Counted from the stretch's first letter, positions 9,801-17,438 are shown. The stretch: 64,000 nt of DNA from Amycolatopsis arida (GCF_900115565.1 NZ_FOWW01000009.1:62001-126000), one strand, 5' to 3'. The notes: generated by a model from the letters alone, not told the origin. A program made the numbers and translations.

Positions 9801-11335
9801 AACCGGTCCAGGAGGTGCTGTGCCGCTTGAGCGGACGTCATACCGTACCGGGTCAGCTGCCCCAGCGTGCCGTCCACGATGGCGAGGAGAACGGGCCAGC
9901 GTCCGGTCAGGGCCAGCAAGTCGGCTACGTCGCGTTCGGGTACGTGCGGAACGGTGCGGGTCAGCAGCGCCTTCGCTTCCTCGCGTCGCATGCGGTCGAT
10001 CAGCAAGGTGGCCGTTTCCGCGGGGAGCAACCACCGATTGCGAGTGGTCACCAATATCGTGCAATTCCCCGGCTGTGTCGCGAAAGGTGCCAGCTGACCG
10101 CGATGCCAGACGTCGTCGACGACGAGCAGAACCGGCCCGGGGTACTCGTTGACGATTTCGGCGAGATGCATCCCCGCCCGCTGCGGATCAGACCAACCCG
10201 GCCGACGGCCCGTCAACTGCTCCGCGAGGTCGTTGACGTGTGCGGCCAACTCGGCCCCCCGCACGTCTTCCCCCAGCGTCATCCAGAGCAGTGCCGAGAA
10301 CGCGTCCTTCACGCGTGTTTGCCCGCAGGCCTGGTGCACGAGGGTGGTCTTGCCGAAGCCGCCGGCACCGTGCACGGCGACAACACTGACGACTCCGCCG
10401 GGATTCTCCACCAGGAGCCGGACCAGCTCGCCGGAGAGTTCACGCCGTTCCACCGCGGTTGCCGGGAGCGGCGCGTGCCACGGCCCGCCGTTTCGCCAGT
10501 TCGGCTGGAGCCGATCTGCCGTGCCTGGCGCAGGATCCGTCGTCAGCGGTTGCAGAGCTACCCGTAGCCTTTCGGCATCCACCGTGCGTCGTGCCATGGC
10601 CGTCGAGCGGAGCGCGTCACCGTCCAGCGCGCCAGGCGAAGAGAGCAGCCACGTCTCCGGGTGGCGCGTGTTCTTGTCCTGCGATGCCGCACGTACCTCG
10701 TCGACAACGAGGTCGTAGGCTTTCCACGGGTCGACGTCACCGGCACCGAGCCGCTCCAACGCCGGGCGCATGTGGCGTTCGACGTTGGCTGCCCGGATAT
10801 CGCGGCGGCCGGGAAGCTCGTGTTCGAATCGCACGATCGTAAGGAACTCGGTCAGTTCCTGGGCACTGCAGCCGAACCGGCGCGCTGCGGCGTCGGCGAA
10901 CTCGGCGAGGGCCACCCGATCGCGCTCGCGGCAGGCGCGCGCGAGCGCGGCGGCATTTTCGTCCAACGGGGCGTTGGTCACGAAGCGGCATTCGTTAGGG
11001 TGTCCGCACGACTCCCAGCGTGCGCGCAGGCTGGGCAGTTTTCCTTCGTCACCGCACAGCTTGGGGACCGTCCACCCGCGCCGCTGTGGCTCGCGGTGTT
11101 TCACACTGACCAGGACCTGGGCATGCCGCCCGCTTCCCAACACGTAGTCGGTGTGCCACTCACATAGCACCCACCCGGGCTCGTCACGGCCGAGCAGAGC
11201 ACAGCAATGGCGAGCGGCCACGTGGTACTGGAACTCGTAGTTCTGTCCGGTACGGCTGCCGGCATCTTCAACCGGAAGCCGAGTCAGCGCTCCGCCTCCC
11301 TCAGGAGCGGCTCGGTCCAACCCGTCGGACGGCAT
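6848..11335 (-). CDS. Cap4-like nuclease / NB-ARC STAND NTPase / WD40 protein (candidate anti-phage defence)
   Basis: 1495 aa from the ATG at 11335. Residues about 25-195 resemble the DUF4297/Cap4 PD-(D/E)xK nuclease (RTGQNYEFQYHVAARHCCAL, EWHTDYVL with E59 and D63, LVSVKHRE with K79, FVTNAPL). The residue two before the Lys is Ser, where Gln or Glu is usual. Residues about 300-620 are an NB-ARC NTPase: P-loop GAGGFGKTT (323-331), Walker B LLVVDDVW, ILVTTRNR, GRWPVLL as the GLPL equivalent, and VHD at 608-610. After a helical linker, from about 780 to the end there are some 15 WD40-type repeats (SPDGxWLA...IWDxxTGEL), enough for two propellers. Cap4 nucleases fused to STAND NTPases occur in Avs-type phage sensors, and here WD40 propellers would be the sensor. 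No signal or membrane segment. A longer frame to 11479 would run into the adjacent IS. Confidence 0.85.
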   Translation of the reverse strand: MPSDGLDRAAPEGGGALTRLPVEDAGSRTGQNYEFQYHVAARHCCALLGRDEPGWVLCEWHTDYVLGSGRHAQVLVSVKHREPQRRGWTVPKLCGDEGKLPSLRARWESCGHPNECRFVTNAPLDENAAALARACRERDRVALAEFADAAARRFGCSAQELTEFLTIVRFEHELPGRRDIRAANVERHMRPALERLGAGDVDPWKAYDLVVDEVRAASQDKNTRHPETWLLSSPGALDGDALRSTAMARRTVDAERLRVALQPLTTDPAPGTADRLQPNWRNGGPWHAPLPATAVERRELSGELVRLLVENPGGVVSVVAVHGAGGFGKTTLVHQACGQTRVKDAFSALLWMTLGEDVRGAELAAHVNDLAEQLTGRRPGWSDPQRAGMHLAEIVNEYPGPVLLVVDDVWHRGQLAPFATQPGNCTILVTTRNRWLLPAETATLLIDRMRREEAKALLTRTVPHVPERDVADLLALTGRWPVLLAIVDGTLGQLTRYGMTSAQAAQHLLDRLRTDGPAALDVSDPGSREEAIAATVEAGLALLPPDALERYSELAVFAEDSEIPIDTVALLWSATGGLTRVRVDSLCAELADASLIGSLSFSAGTFRVHDVLRAYLLHRLGAEKTKALHATLLTVVQAELGGTAETGRRPWWKLPQSRGYLADHVARHLHDAGLDDELRDLLHDLRWAEWRICEHGAAAIVADLAFLDDPAANALSRVVQQSVHLLADVHPPGSLGAVLASRLDGIAELAEHVARFGTTVPRPKLTNRLRPPDLPSPALIRTLPGNVGGSAGVAVSPDGRALASADITGTIRVWDTGSGELIHTIASELDVYTVRYTPDGHLLAGAHHSKIDFARLALFDGQSGVLRHCWTDVLDAWDLWPVAAIAPDGSWIAAAVSPNGSARFDVHVLDTSTGAVRMKIEEVGWPRTLEVSPDGAWVATGDWCEEPDVVSAACMWDATTGDLLHELDGHAGGVVSMHFAGPGNVLCTVDRQGTARIWSPAGELVRTVTGLGNLSTVAIAPDGSWLSSSSLSYEGVRIWDLDSGELRLELPVKEKWVWSAISPDGSWLVTCEPESKATGTPTTVQIWDAVTGELRQSMHGLIDCISDLAIAPDGTWVAGVDGHRGENVHDHRLVRIWSVRDKHAVPPSADPEIGQALCATPDGTRLVYGSPTGGVVLAHASFTPERLFGDEIATAVAISPDGAQVAVSDGERIKLWNVDSGEPARELDNRIGPVSWIVFAPDGSWVLTRHAPPDDELFQGPPVAPAQICDATTGRPRHLVRGDHYGVGQAVFAPDGSWLAVSDGARIRDEERSLFLIRSESGALLRVLGGHREGVGKVLVSHDGTWLLSADAPMERGTAGNVYLWDTATGRLTSVLEGHVGGVEAAAIAEDGSWFATGDRAGAVKIWCPGAATPLRTLPGSEEVTDIALSPCLRWLAVCTVTGSSGRLRIWDPHTGTALASMSVDGRLHSCHWLAGSRTICAAGVRGCYAFDWFN

Positions 11336-11341
11336 GTCGGC

Positions 11342-11347
11342 ATTGTA
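11342..11347 (-). promoter_or_regulatory. -10 element TACAAT for a leaderless STAND NTPase transcript
   Basis: On the minus strand TACAAT lies 6 nt before the ATG at 11335, placing the expected transcription start on the initiation codon. There is no Shine-Dalgarno sequence. This decides the start over upstream ATGs at 11464 and 11479. No clear -35 is seen. Confidence 0.5.
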
Positions 11348-11414
11348 TGAGGGCACGGGCGGACTGCGGCTGGCAGTGGCCCTCTGAGCTTCCCCCGTGT
11401 GGCCGGAGTCGTCG

Positions 11415-12316
11415 TTATCTGTGAGGGTCGGGTTGGCTGCGATGGTAGGCGTCTTCGTACTCATCCGGAGACAGCCCACTGAGGCTGGCCTGGATGTGGC
11501 GGGGATTGTACCAACCGTCGATGTAGCGCAGCAGTGCCGCGTCGGCTTCGGCCCGGGTAGCGAACGTCACGCCGGGCCAGTACACGAGTTCGACCTTGAG
11601 CATTGACCACAGGTTCTCCGCCAGGGCGTTGTCGAAGCTGTCACCGGTGGATCCGGTCGAGGGCGCCACCCCCGCTTCGAGGAGGCGCTGCGTGAACCGC
11701 AGCGCGGTGTACTGGGCACCCTTATCGCTGTGATGGACCAGCTCGCCGGCCCGCACGTCTCGCGAGCGCAGCGCGTGGTGGAGCGCGGTGAGCACCAACG
11801 CGGTCGTAGCGCGCGGATCGGTGCCCAGCCGACGATGCGGTTGGCGAACCCATCGCGCACGCTGGCCAGCCACAGCACGCCGTCGCCGGTGACCAGCCGG
11901 GTCAGGTCGGCCACCCACAGCCGGTTCGGTGCGGTGGCCCGAAAGTCTCGCTCGACAAGGTCCGGCGCGGCGGTATGGTTCCGGTTCTGCCGAGTCGAGC
12001 CGTGTTTCCAGCCTCGCCGCAGGTGCGCGCCCTGCAGGCCGTGTTCGCGCATGAGACGTTCCACACGCTTACGCCCGACGCGCACCCCCTGGCGGCGCAG
12101 CGCCAGCCACACCCGCGGCGAGCCGTAGGCCGCGGCGAACTCGTGCGCGGCACGGATCTTGAGGATCTGCTCGAGCAGCGCCGCGTGATCGAGCTCGCGC
12201 CGGCTCGGCGCTGCGCGGCGGGCGCGCCAGTCGTAGTAGGTCGAGGCCGGGATGCCCAGGACCCGCAGTACGAGACTGGCCGGGAAGTCATGGGCGTCGA
12301 TGAAGTTCATGACCAC
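11415..12316 (-). pseudogene. IS3-family transposase OrfB, single-base frameshift
   Basis: Two minus-strand frames give one rve-type transposase: HTH-like start (LVLRVLGIPASTYYDWRARR), then LWVADLTRL with the first Asp, a frameshift near 11840, then HHSDKGAQYTA with the second Asp and FDNALAENLWSMLKVELVY with the Glu of the DDE triad. GWGTDPRATTALV is expected but one G is missing in the GGCTGGGCACC run. All three catalytic residues remain but not in one chain, so the copy cannot transpose alone unless the base is a sequence error. Confidence 0.85.
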
Positions 12317-12618
12317 CTCCGGGTCGGGCCGATCTCGCTAGCGAAATAGGCGCTCGCCGCGCGCAGGACCTCGTTGACCCGCCGCAGCTCGGCGTTCTCC
12401 CGCGCCAACCGCCGGTTCTCCTCGACCATGTCCGTGCTCGGCCGATCAACCCGCACCCCGCGGTCGGCCTCGTCCTGGCGGACCCAGTTGCGCAGGGCTT
12501 CCGGAGGCACATTCAGCTGCTCGCCCAACCGCCGAAACGACGGCTTGGGCTCAGACTCCCGATACAGCCGCACCGCGCGCTCACGCAGCTCATCGGAGTA
12601 CTTCTTCGGTGCTGGCAA
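12307..12618 (-). CDS. IS3-family transposase OrfA
   Basis: 103 aa: KKYSDELRERAVRLYRES and a helix-turn-helix (RRLGEQLNVPPEALRNWVRQ), then a leucine-zipper coiled coil (ENRRLARENAELRRVNEVLR). It overlaps OrfB by 10 bp, the usual place for programmed -1 frameshifting in this family. It appears intact. It binds the IS ends and regulates transposition. Confidence 0.9.
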   Translation of the reverse strand: MPAPKKYSDELRERAVRLYRESEPKPSFRRLGEQLNVPPEALRNWVRQDEADRGVRVDRPSTDMVEENRRLARENAELRRVNEVLRAASAYFASEIGPTRRWS

Positions 12619-12713
12619 CAGTGCCTTCCTTCCTGGTCCACAAAATCGAACCAGTCTTGGAAGACTCCGGAAAAGCGGGGGAACCTCACTCAGCAGGGTG
12701 ACCAGACAATCGC

Positions 12714-12862
12714 CAGCGCAACGTACTCAACCGCGACGGCATTGCTTGCCCATCCGCCCGGCGTCCCGAGCAAGGCAGGGTACTGCCACCGCTGATGGCT
12801 GGCAGGGCACCACAGTGCGATCGATCGTGGAGGACCCTCGGTATACCGAGTACGCCTTCGTG
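12714..12862 (+). pseudogene. Large serine recombinase remnant
   Basis: The plus strand encodes VLNRDGIACPSARRPEQG from 12723, then in a shifted frame DGWQGTTVRSIVEDPRYTEY and AFVN to about 12861. This is the recognisable mid-section of the Recombinase domain (NRDGIPCPS, W..TVRSIL.NPRYTGYA in intact relatives). The catalytic N-terminal domain and zinc-ribbon C-terminus are absent. It lies about 80 bp from an att-like repeat, so a serine integrase once served an element here, or an incoming element was truncated. Confidence 0.6.
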
Positions 12863-12913
12863 AACTCTGTAGACGGCAGGTGCGGCCGCCCGCTGCTGCT
12901 ATAAGTAAGCTAC

Positions 12914-12942
12914 GTTCAAGTTCCTAGGGGCTTGAACCCCTA
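12914..12942 (-). repeat. Second tRNA-like T-arm fragment beside the att copy
   Basis: On the minus strand, TAGGGGTTCAAGCCCCTA forms a T-arm-like hairpin (5-6 bp stem around TTCAAGC), directly next to the 12943 att repeat. It resembles but is not identical to the T-arm of tRNA-Leu (GGGGGTTCAAGTCCCCC). It may be the 3' end of a different tRNA or a diverged second core. No complete tRNA can be folded. Confidence 0.4.
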
Positions 12943-12990
12943 CGTGTCCGAGGGGGACTTGCACACTACCCACACGTCTTGAGCTGCCCG
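12943..12990 (+). repeat. att-like direct repeat of the tRNA-Leu 3' end (copy 2)
   Basis: TGTCCGAGGGGGACTTG at 12945-12961 matches the tRNA 3' end at 20445-20462 except for one fewer G. It extends into CACACTACCCACAC and a following GCCCGG segment shared with copy 1. It probably marks the boundary between two integrated elements, or the far end of the one that abuts the tRNA. Confidence 0.7.
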
Positions 12991-13293
12991 GAGAACTTCC
13001 AGCCAGGACCCATCGCACGCGCCAGCGTGACTACCAAACTCCGTCAAGTACAGAGCTAGACCGCCCAGGCCCGAGCCTATCGCCTGTTGTGGTGGGCTCA
13101 GCACTCCCGGTACATGCGAAGATCACGTTGATGGAAGACTGGATCACGGGACTGGTGTCTGCTATAAGCCCGGTCGGCACCTGCAACATCTCGGCCGGTT
13201 GGGACGACTGTGTGTCTGGGAGGTAGTTGTGGAGGAGCCGAACGCAATGCTGTTCGTTCTAAGCGGCGTAATTGACATTCTAAAGGGGGAAGA
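12991..13293. other. Gene-free stretch
   Basis: About 300 bp between the att-like repeat and the next gene. No coding signal, strong hairpin or repeat seen. Base composition becomes less GC-rich towards the right. AAAGGGGGA at its right end is the ribosome-binding site of the following gene. Confidence 0.5.
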
Positions 13294-13890
13294 GTGCCGT
13301 CATCCATCATGATTCTGATCATCCTTATCACTGGTATCATCGCTGGCTACTTCGGTGCGTATTATCGGTCGCGCGGCGATGTACGACTTGTTCAGTCCCA
13401 GGTCGACACACACTTCAATCTCGTCCTACGTCAGCACGAAATGCAACTCGAAGCTGCTCGGCAGGCTGACCTGCGAAAGCGGCTGTCGGATGCTTACGGC
13501 CAACTGGGCGGTTGGCTACATGACCTTGAGCGAAGTATCGACGAGGTGTGGTTTGGCTGTAGCAGTAAAGATGATGCCACCAGGCTGCGCACTCGGCATT
13601 TGCTTGACAGTTGGCCATGGGAAACACTTCGGTTACCTGTGGAAATGCGCTCGGCCGAATTCTACTGGTCGAGCGCAGTGCGAGGGGAGATCCGCCAATT
13701 TGAAGGTTTGTCGGTTAGTTTTGTCAACAAAGCCCGGCAGGCGATCTCGGAGGAGCACGTCAGTGATGACCGGAACGGCTCTGACGAATTCGGTTCAGCG
13801 GTGTGGGGCAGTCGGTTAGAACTTCGTGCTGCGCTCGACCGAATCCGTGATCAGGTACGTCTGGACTTGGGACTTGAAGGACGTGGGTAG
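13294..13890 (+). CDS. Membrane-anchored protein of unknown function
   Basis: 198 aa. One N-terminal transmembrane helix (IMILIILITGIIAGYFGAYY, about residues 4-25) is followed by a charged, probably helical cytoplasmic part with a predicted coiled coil at about 35-70 (VQSQVDTHFNLVLRQHEMQL). No recognised domain. GTG 13294 is preceded by AAAGGGGGAAGA, a convincing ribosome-binding site. It is visibly less GC-rich than the flanking chromosome and faces a convergent unknown gene 16 bp downstream, consistent with recently acquired cargo. Not recognised. Confidence 0.65.
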   Translation: MPSSIMILIILITGIIAGYFGAYYRSRGDVRLVQSQVDTHFNLVLRQHEMQLEAARQADLRKRLSDAYGQLGGWLHDLERSIDEVWFGCSSKDDATRLRTRHLLDSWPWETLRLPVEMRSAEFYWSSAVRGEIRQFEGLSVSFVNKARQAISEEHVSDDRNGSDEFGSAVWGSRLELRAALDRIRDQVRLDLGLEGRG

Positions 13891-13906
13891 CTCCTTGTTG
13901 CAGGTG

Positions 13907-14707
13907 CTACGGCTTGCCGTCGAGCGTGTGGCGCCGTCGCCATCGGCTGCTCAGCCGCGGCGGCGGCCGCTCGATGTAGAGTGGCGTGGCAAGGACCAAC
14001 CTGGTGATCCAGCTAGGTGCGTCAATGTCCATAAGCACGCGGGCGTGTCCGCGGAGCCGTCCGTAATCCGGCCGTGGATGGGTCGAGCGCATGAGACCGC
14101 CGAAAACCTCGTGAGCGACGTGGTCCGGTGCTAGGACACTGAGATTGCGGGGCACGATTTCGGTGAGGAACTCGGGTATCACGTGTAGGCCTGTTTGCTC
14201 ACGGCGATTGAGTTCTTTAGTGAGTTCGTACAGCCAGGTCGTGTCCGAACCCATGCGTCCATGGCTTGCAATCTGGCTTCGAAGATGATGAACCGAACCA
14301 CATAAGAGTAGCTCAACCGGACGATTATCACTTCCGGGGACTGTCGGCGCGGTACCGCCGAACAGCGCAACATCATCGGGTGTGCCGTACCGGGCAGTGT
14401 CTTCGTGCGCAGTGCCGTACTTCATGTTGAGGTCGAAGGTGATCCACTGGTTAACTCGCAAGCTAGGTGTGGTGAATGGCTGCGGTCGATGTGTTCGCTT
14501 GAGGTAGCGGATAACACGTTCGAGTTTAAATGCAAGCTCCGTTGAGGTGAGTGGCTCGGCTGAGGAGGCGGGTGGCATGGAGACCTTCATGCCCGTTCCG
14601 GGTAGCCCCGCTGAGGCTTCCACCCCCGGTCGGCGCCCAAGGCGCCAGCTCGCATCACTGAACTCCCACTCGAGCTTGCGCTCTGAGACGTATACGATCT
14701 CTCGCAT
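13907..14707 (-). CDS. Hypothetical protein, MREIVYVSERKL-type N-terminus
   Basis: 266 aa from ATG 14707. The N-terminus MREIVYVSERKLEWEF recalls an uncharacterised actinobacterial family sometimes named SAVMC3_10250, but that link is from memory and weak. The middle holds VELLLCGSVHHLRSQ and LYELTKELNRREQTGLHVIP. The C-terminus is basic (LSSRWRRRHTLDGKP). No membrane segment or catalytic motif. An upstream extension to 14803 is open but has no better start, and TACAAT 7 nt before ATG 14707 supports a leaderless transcript from there. It is convergent with the 13294 gene and divergent from the 14965 gene. Confidence 0.6.
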   Translation of the reverse strand: MREIVYVSERKLEWEFSDASWRLGRRPGVEASAGLPGTGMKVSMPPASSAEPLTSTELAFKLERVIRYLKRTHRPQPFTTPSLRVNQWITFDLNMKYGTAHEDTARYGTPDDVALFGGTAPTVPGSDNRPVELLLCGSVHHLRSQIASHGRMGSDTTWLYELTKELNRREQTGLHVIPEFLTEIVPRNLSVLAPDHVAHEVFGGLMRSTHPRPDYGRLRGHARVLMDIDAPSWITRLVLATPLYIERPPPRLSSRWRRRHTLDGKP

Positions 14708-14714
14708 AGCGCAT

Positions 14715-14720
14715 ATTGTA
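14715..14720 (-). promoter_or_regulatory. -10 element TACAAT, leaderless start at 14707
   Basis: Minus-strand TACAAT with 7 nt before ATG 14707, the same hexamer and nearly the same spacing as for the STAND NTPase gene. No -35 consensus. Confidence 0.45.
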
Positions 14721-14964
14721 AGGCGACCGGTGACGATACGTAACCACACGTCTCCACCTGTCTGACGGCGTCCGTGGAGACTGCTCAGGCGAGGCGTGCG
14801 CAACCAGACTGAGACTACGCCGAACGAGTGATCACGCCGAGCCTTGGCCCGATGGCGTCGAGCTGGCTAGTGCTGCACCCGTAACGCAGTGTGTAGGCGA
14901 CGCGATCCTGAATCCATCGGCGCTGAAGACCGACAACTCGGGCTCAAAGGACTGAGGTTTGCGC

Positions 14965-16704
14965 ATGGCGACTAAGAACGGACTGTATCCACCGATATAC
15001 CGGATCGATGCGGATGCTGCTCGGGCCTTCTTTGGCGAAGAAGTAGCGCTCGAAGACCTTCCTCAGAGAATTATTGACTCCTACAATGAAAGTAAGGGTA
15101 TCTCTACTTACGAGCGTGAGGGAGAAGCGACGTTCGACGGCTGTCAGCTAATCGTTTACCGGAACGTTAGGACGCGAGCAATCGTCAGTCCATGGGTGCA
15201 CTTTTACGAACCGTCAGGAATTTCGATCACGCGAGTGTCCGCCCAGAGTAATCACTTCGTTGGCTTCATGCTCCTGGGTGAGGACCTCTACGCTCACACC
15301 GGTGGGCACGCACTCGTCGCCTTCGAGCGGTTCATTGACATATCTTTCCCCATCGATATCGCACGTCGGATCGCTGATCCCGAGGTCAAGCGCGCCCGGT
15401 CTAGCCAGATCTCCGGTACGACGCTCGCGAGCGACGTCAACTTCCGGGACCCACGTCGCATCACGTATACTGAATCGCTGGAAAATGTTTGGACAGCTCT
15501 CAGCGGCCAAGTCCGTTCCGCGGTTCTCGGGGACTCGGGGCTGCGAGCAGTGTTCGGTCCAAAAAGCAAGATGCGTCTGGAGGTCAGCGGTTCGATCAAG
15601 TTTGGGCCGCGTGTCGACACCCTAGAAAAGCTTATAGCACTGGTTCGATGGCTAGTCAAGACTGCTGAAGCTCCAGTGCCGGAGGATGACGAGTGGGCGA
15701 TCCTCGACGCGATTAAGGTGCTCAGTCCCCGTAAGAGCAAGGATTTGATCGCCCGACTAAATCGCCATTTATCCGAGAAGCTCACCGTGTATCACGATTA
15801 CGCGAACATCGCGGTGACGCACGTCGATGCCTCTCTCTATGCCAACGCGACCTCGTACACCGTCAGCAAGGCGAAGCAGGACCTCTACGTTGGCGACCAA
15901 CGCCCGGAACTTGCCGACATCCTCGACGGCGTGGTTCCGGGGGCCGAAAACCCTGAAACATTTCTGACGTCGATCGTCGTTCGGTCACAGTGCCTGGAAT
16001 ACGGCCCCGAAATCGGAACCCACGGTACGCTGCTTGAGCACCTCCACGGCGAGACCCGGCACGATGGGCGGACCTACTTTCTCCTCGCTGGCCGGTGGTA
16101 CGAGGTCGATACGAGTTACATCGAACTTGTCACGAAGGATTTTGTCGGGCTGATCGAGCAACTGGATATCCAAGCGTTCAGTATCGGTCTTGACAAGTGG
16201 CAGAAAGTCAAGTCTGAAGGTGTTTACAATAAAGACTCAGTGAGCGGAGACCTGGTAATCAACGGCGACACAGTCCTGACGGACAACGTCGAATTGTTCG
16301 ACACCCTCAGTTGTGTCGGTGACCGTACGTACATCATCCACGTGAAACGCGACTTCGACGTCAAGGTCCGCGACGTCCGGTCGCAGATTATTAACTCAGC
16401 AAACATTATCGAGAACGATCTACGAATCGATGACCCGAGTCGCCTAAAGCGTCACTATGAGTCATTGATGCGCCGGGGGCGCACCACACTGACCTTGGCC
16501 GAATTCCTCGCTCTCTTCGAACGACCCCGAACCTACGTCCTCGCCTACGGCGCTAAAACCAAGGTCGAACGCACGACCGTGGACCAGTTCGGATCGATCG
16601 TGGCTCGGATGGAGGTCGTAACCCTCGGCGGGCAGTTCCGGAAGATTGCGAGCACGAGCCACGCCACCGAACTACGCATCGCATGGATCGAGATCATTGA
16701 CTAA
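14965..16704 (+). CDS. TIGR04141/DUF6119-like protein
   Basis: 579 aa. The C-terminal half carries features I associate with the sporadically distributed TIGR04141 (DUF6119) family: YFLLAGRWYEVDTSYIE, a VYNKD segment, VELFDTLSC, and YIIHVKRDFDVKVRDVRSQI followed by IINSANIIENDLR. In that family the HVK segment is strongly conserved. Members turn up sporadically in mobile and defence-rich loci, and their biochemical role is not established to my knowledge. ATG 14965 with GAGG 7 nt upstream is preferred over an in-frame TTG at 14959. GC content is clearly below the flanking chromosome, a sign of transfer. The family call is moderate; the gene itself is secure. Confidence 0.6.
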   Translation: MATKNGLYPPIYRIDADAARAFFGEEVALEDLPQRIIDSYNESKGISTYEREGEATFDGCQLIVYRNVRTRAIVSPWVHFYEPSGISITRVSAQSNHFVGFMLLGEDLYAHTGGHALVAFERFIDISFPIDIARRIADPEVKRARSSQISGTTLASDVNFRDPRRITYTESLENVWTALSGQVRSAVLGDSGLRAVFGPKSKMRLEVSGSIKFGPRVDTLEKLIALVRWLVKTAEAPVPEDDEWAILDAIKVLSPRKSKDLIARLNRHLSEKLTVYHDYANIAVTHVDASLYANATSYTVSKAKQDLYVGDQRPELADILDGVVPGAENPETFLTSIVVRSQCLEYGPEIGTHGTLLEHLHGETRHDGRTYFLLAGRWYEVDTSYIELVTKDFVGLIEQLDIQAFSIGLDKWQKVKSEGVYNKDSVSGDLVINGDTVLTDNVELFDTLSCVGDRTYIIHVKRDFDVKVRDVRSQIINSANIIENDLRIDDPSRLKRHYESLMRRGRTTLTLAEFLALFERPRTYVLAYGAKTKVERTTVDQFGSIVARMEVVTLGGQFRKIASTSHATELRIAWIEIID

Positions 16705-17030
16705 AGGAACCATGGTTGCGGTGGTGGTCATACCCGTCCCGCATGATGGATGGTCGGGACGGCCAGCGGGACAACTGCTATCCAGAGCGTTGACCTGCTG
16801 AAATGATGTCTTTGTGCGCCTCGGGGACGGGTTGCTGATCGGCGTCCCGCCTGTCCCATGCGGCTAGTTCCCGGTCGTGGGATCGACCCCTGAATGTTGG
16901 GACGGGACGGCCGGAGTCCCACCGTTGACGTATGTCCTCGGTAAGTCCGGTCAGTGTCCTGTCACTCCACACACGCCGACTCGCAGGCTGACAGTTCGTA
17001 AGAGCTGAGCAGGACGAGTGTGGTCGTGGA
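16705..17030. other. Intergenic region with repeated GGGACGG/CCGTCCC motifs
   Basis: 326 bp without a convincing gene. CCGTCCCG (16734-16741) and CGGGACGG (16755-16762) form an inverted repeat with a 13-nt loop, 30 bp after the TIGR04141-like stop, possibly its terminator. Further GGGACGG or GTCCC motifs recur to about 16920. In an integrative element this could also be a replication or transfer site, but nothing shows that directly. Confidence 0.4.
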
Positions 17031-17438
17031 GTGGTGATCGTGGAAGGCACGCGGCCGGGCGGTTCCGTGAGCGGCGTCTATGTGGCTTGGTACCGCTGTT
17101 CTGTCGATGCCCTCGACGATGCCGTGACGGATGAGGAGTTCGCGCGCGGCGTGCACGACAAGAGGGGCCGGTACCGGGCCGTGTGCGGATACGTGGTGCT
17201 GATCGACGTGACATTGCGACCGCCCGGCGCTGTCTGTCCACAGTGCTATCGCAGCTTGAAGGTGCTTCGTGGTGGACGCCGGATAGGGGTACCGGCATCG
17301 CCGGGCAGCCACCGAAAGCCGAGCAGGTTGCGGCGCCTGTTCGGGCCCAGCAGTGCTCCGGCCATCCCGCTGCCGCGCCCCTCGGCGGCATCCCCGAGCG
17401 GGACGGCCGGTCCTCGTGGCCGGGGTGATCGGCGATGA
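17031..17438 (+). CDS. Small Cys-containing protein of the integrative-element backbone
   Basis: 135 aa. VYVAWYRCSVDALDDAVTDE, CGYVVLIDVTLRPPGAVCPQC and a basic Pro/Arg-rich tail. The CG...CPQC pattern suggests a small zinc-binding motif. Similar small proteins precede the translocase gene in actinomycete integrative elements, usually without known function. Its stop overlaps the next ATG (ATGA), so it is the first visible gene of an operon running to the tra gene. GTG 17031 is the best start available. Confidence 0.55.
   Translation: MVIVEGTRPGGSVSGVYVAWYRCSVDALDDAVTDEEFARGVHDKRGRYRAVCGYVVLIDVTLRPPGAVCPQCYRSLKVLRGGRRIGVPASPGSHRKPSRLRRLFGPSSAPAIPLPRPSAASPSGTAGPRGRGDRR

Larger units (their letters stand above)
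11403..12670 (-). mobile_element. IS3-family insertion sequence, transposase frameshifted
   Basis: OrfA and OrfB overlap in the standard IS3 arrangement. Candidate terminal inverted repeats are CCGGAGTC at 11403-11410 and GACTCCGG at 12663-12670, giving about 1.27 kb. The repeat match fades after about 10 bp and no target-site duplication is evident, so the ends are approximate. It inserted just upstream of the STAND NTPase gene without disturbing its -10 box. Confidence 0.75.

Noticed and set aside
11336-11479. Longer start for the STAND NTPase (MGCLRMSTK...)
   Set aside because: The extension is low-complexity and reaches into the IS element, and the TACAAT box sits inside it just before ATG 11335.
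13265-13280. TTGACA at 13272 as a -35 for the 13294 gene
   Set aside because: The matching -10 would fall at or after the start codon, so the geometry is wrong.
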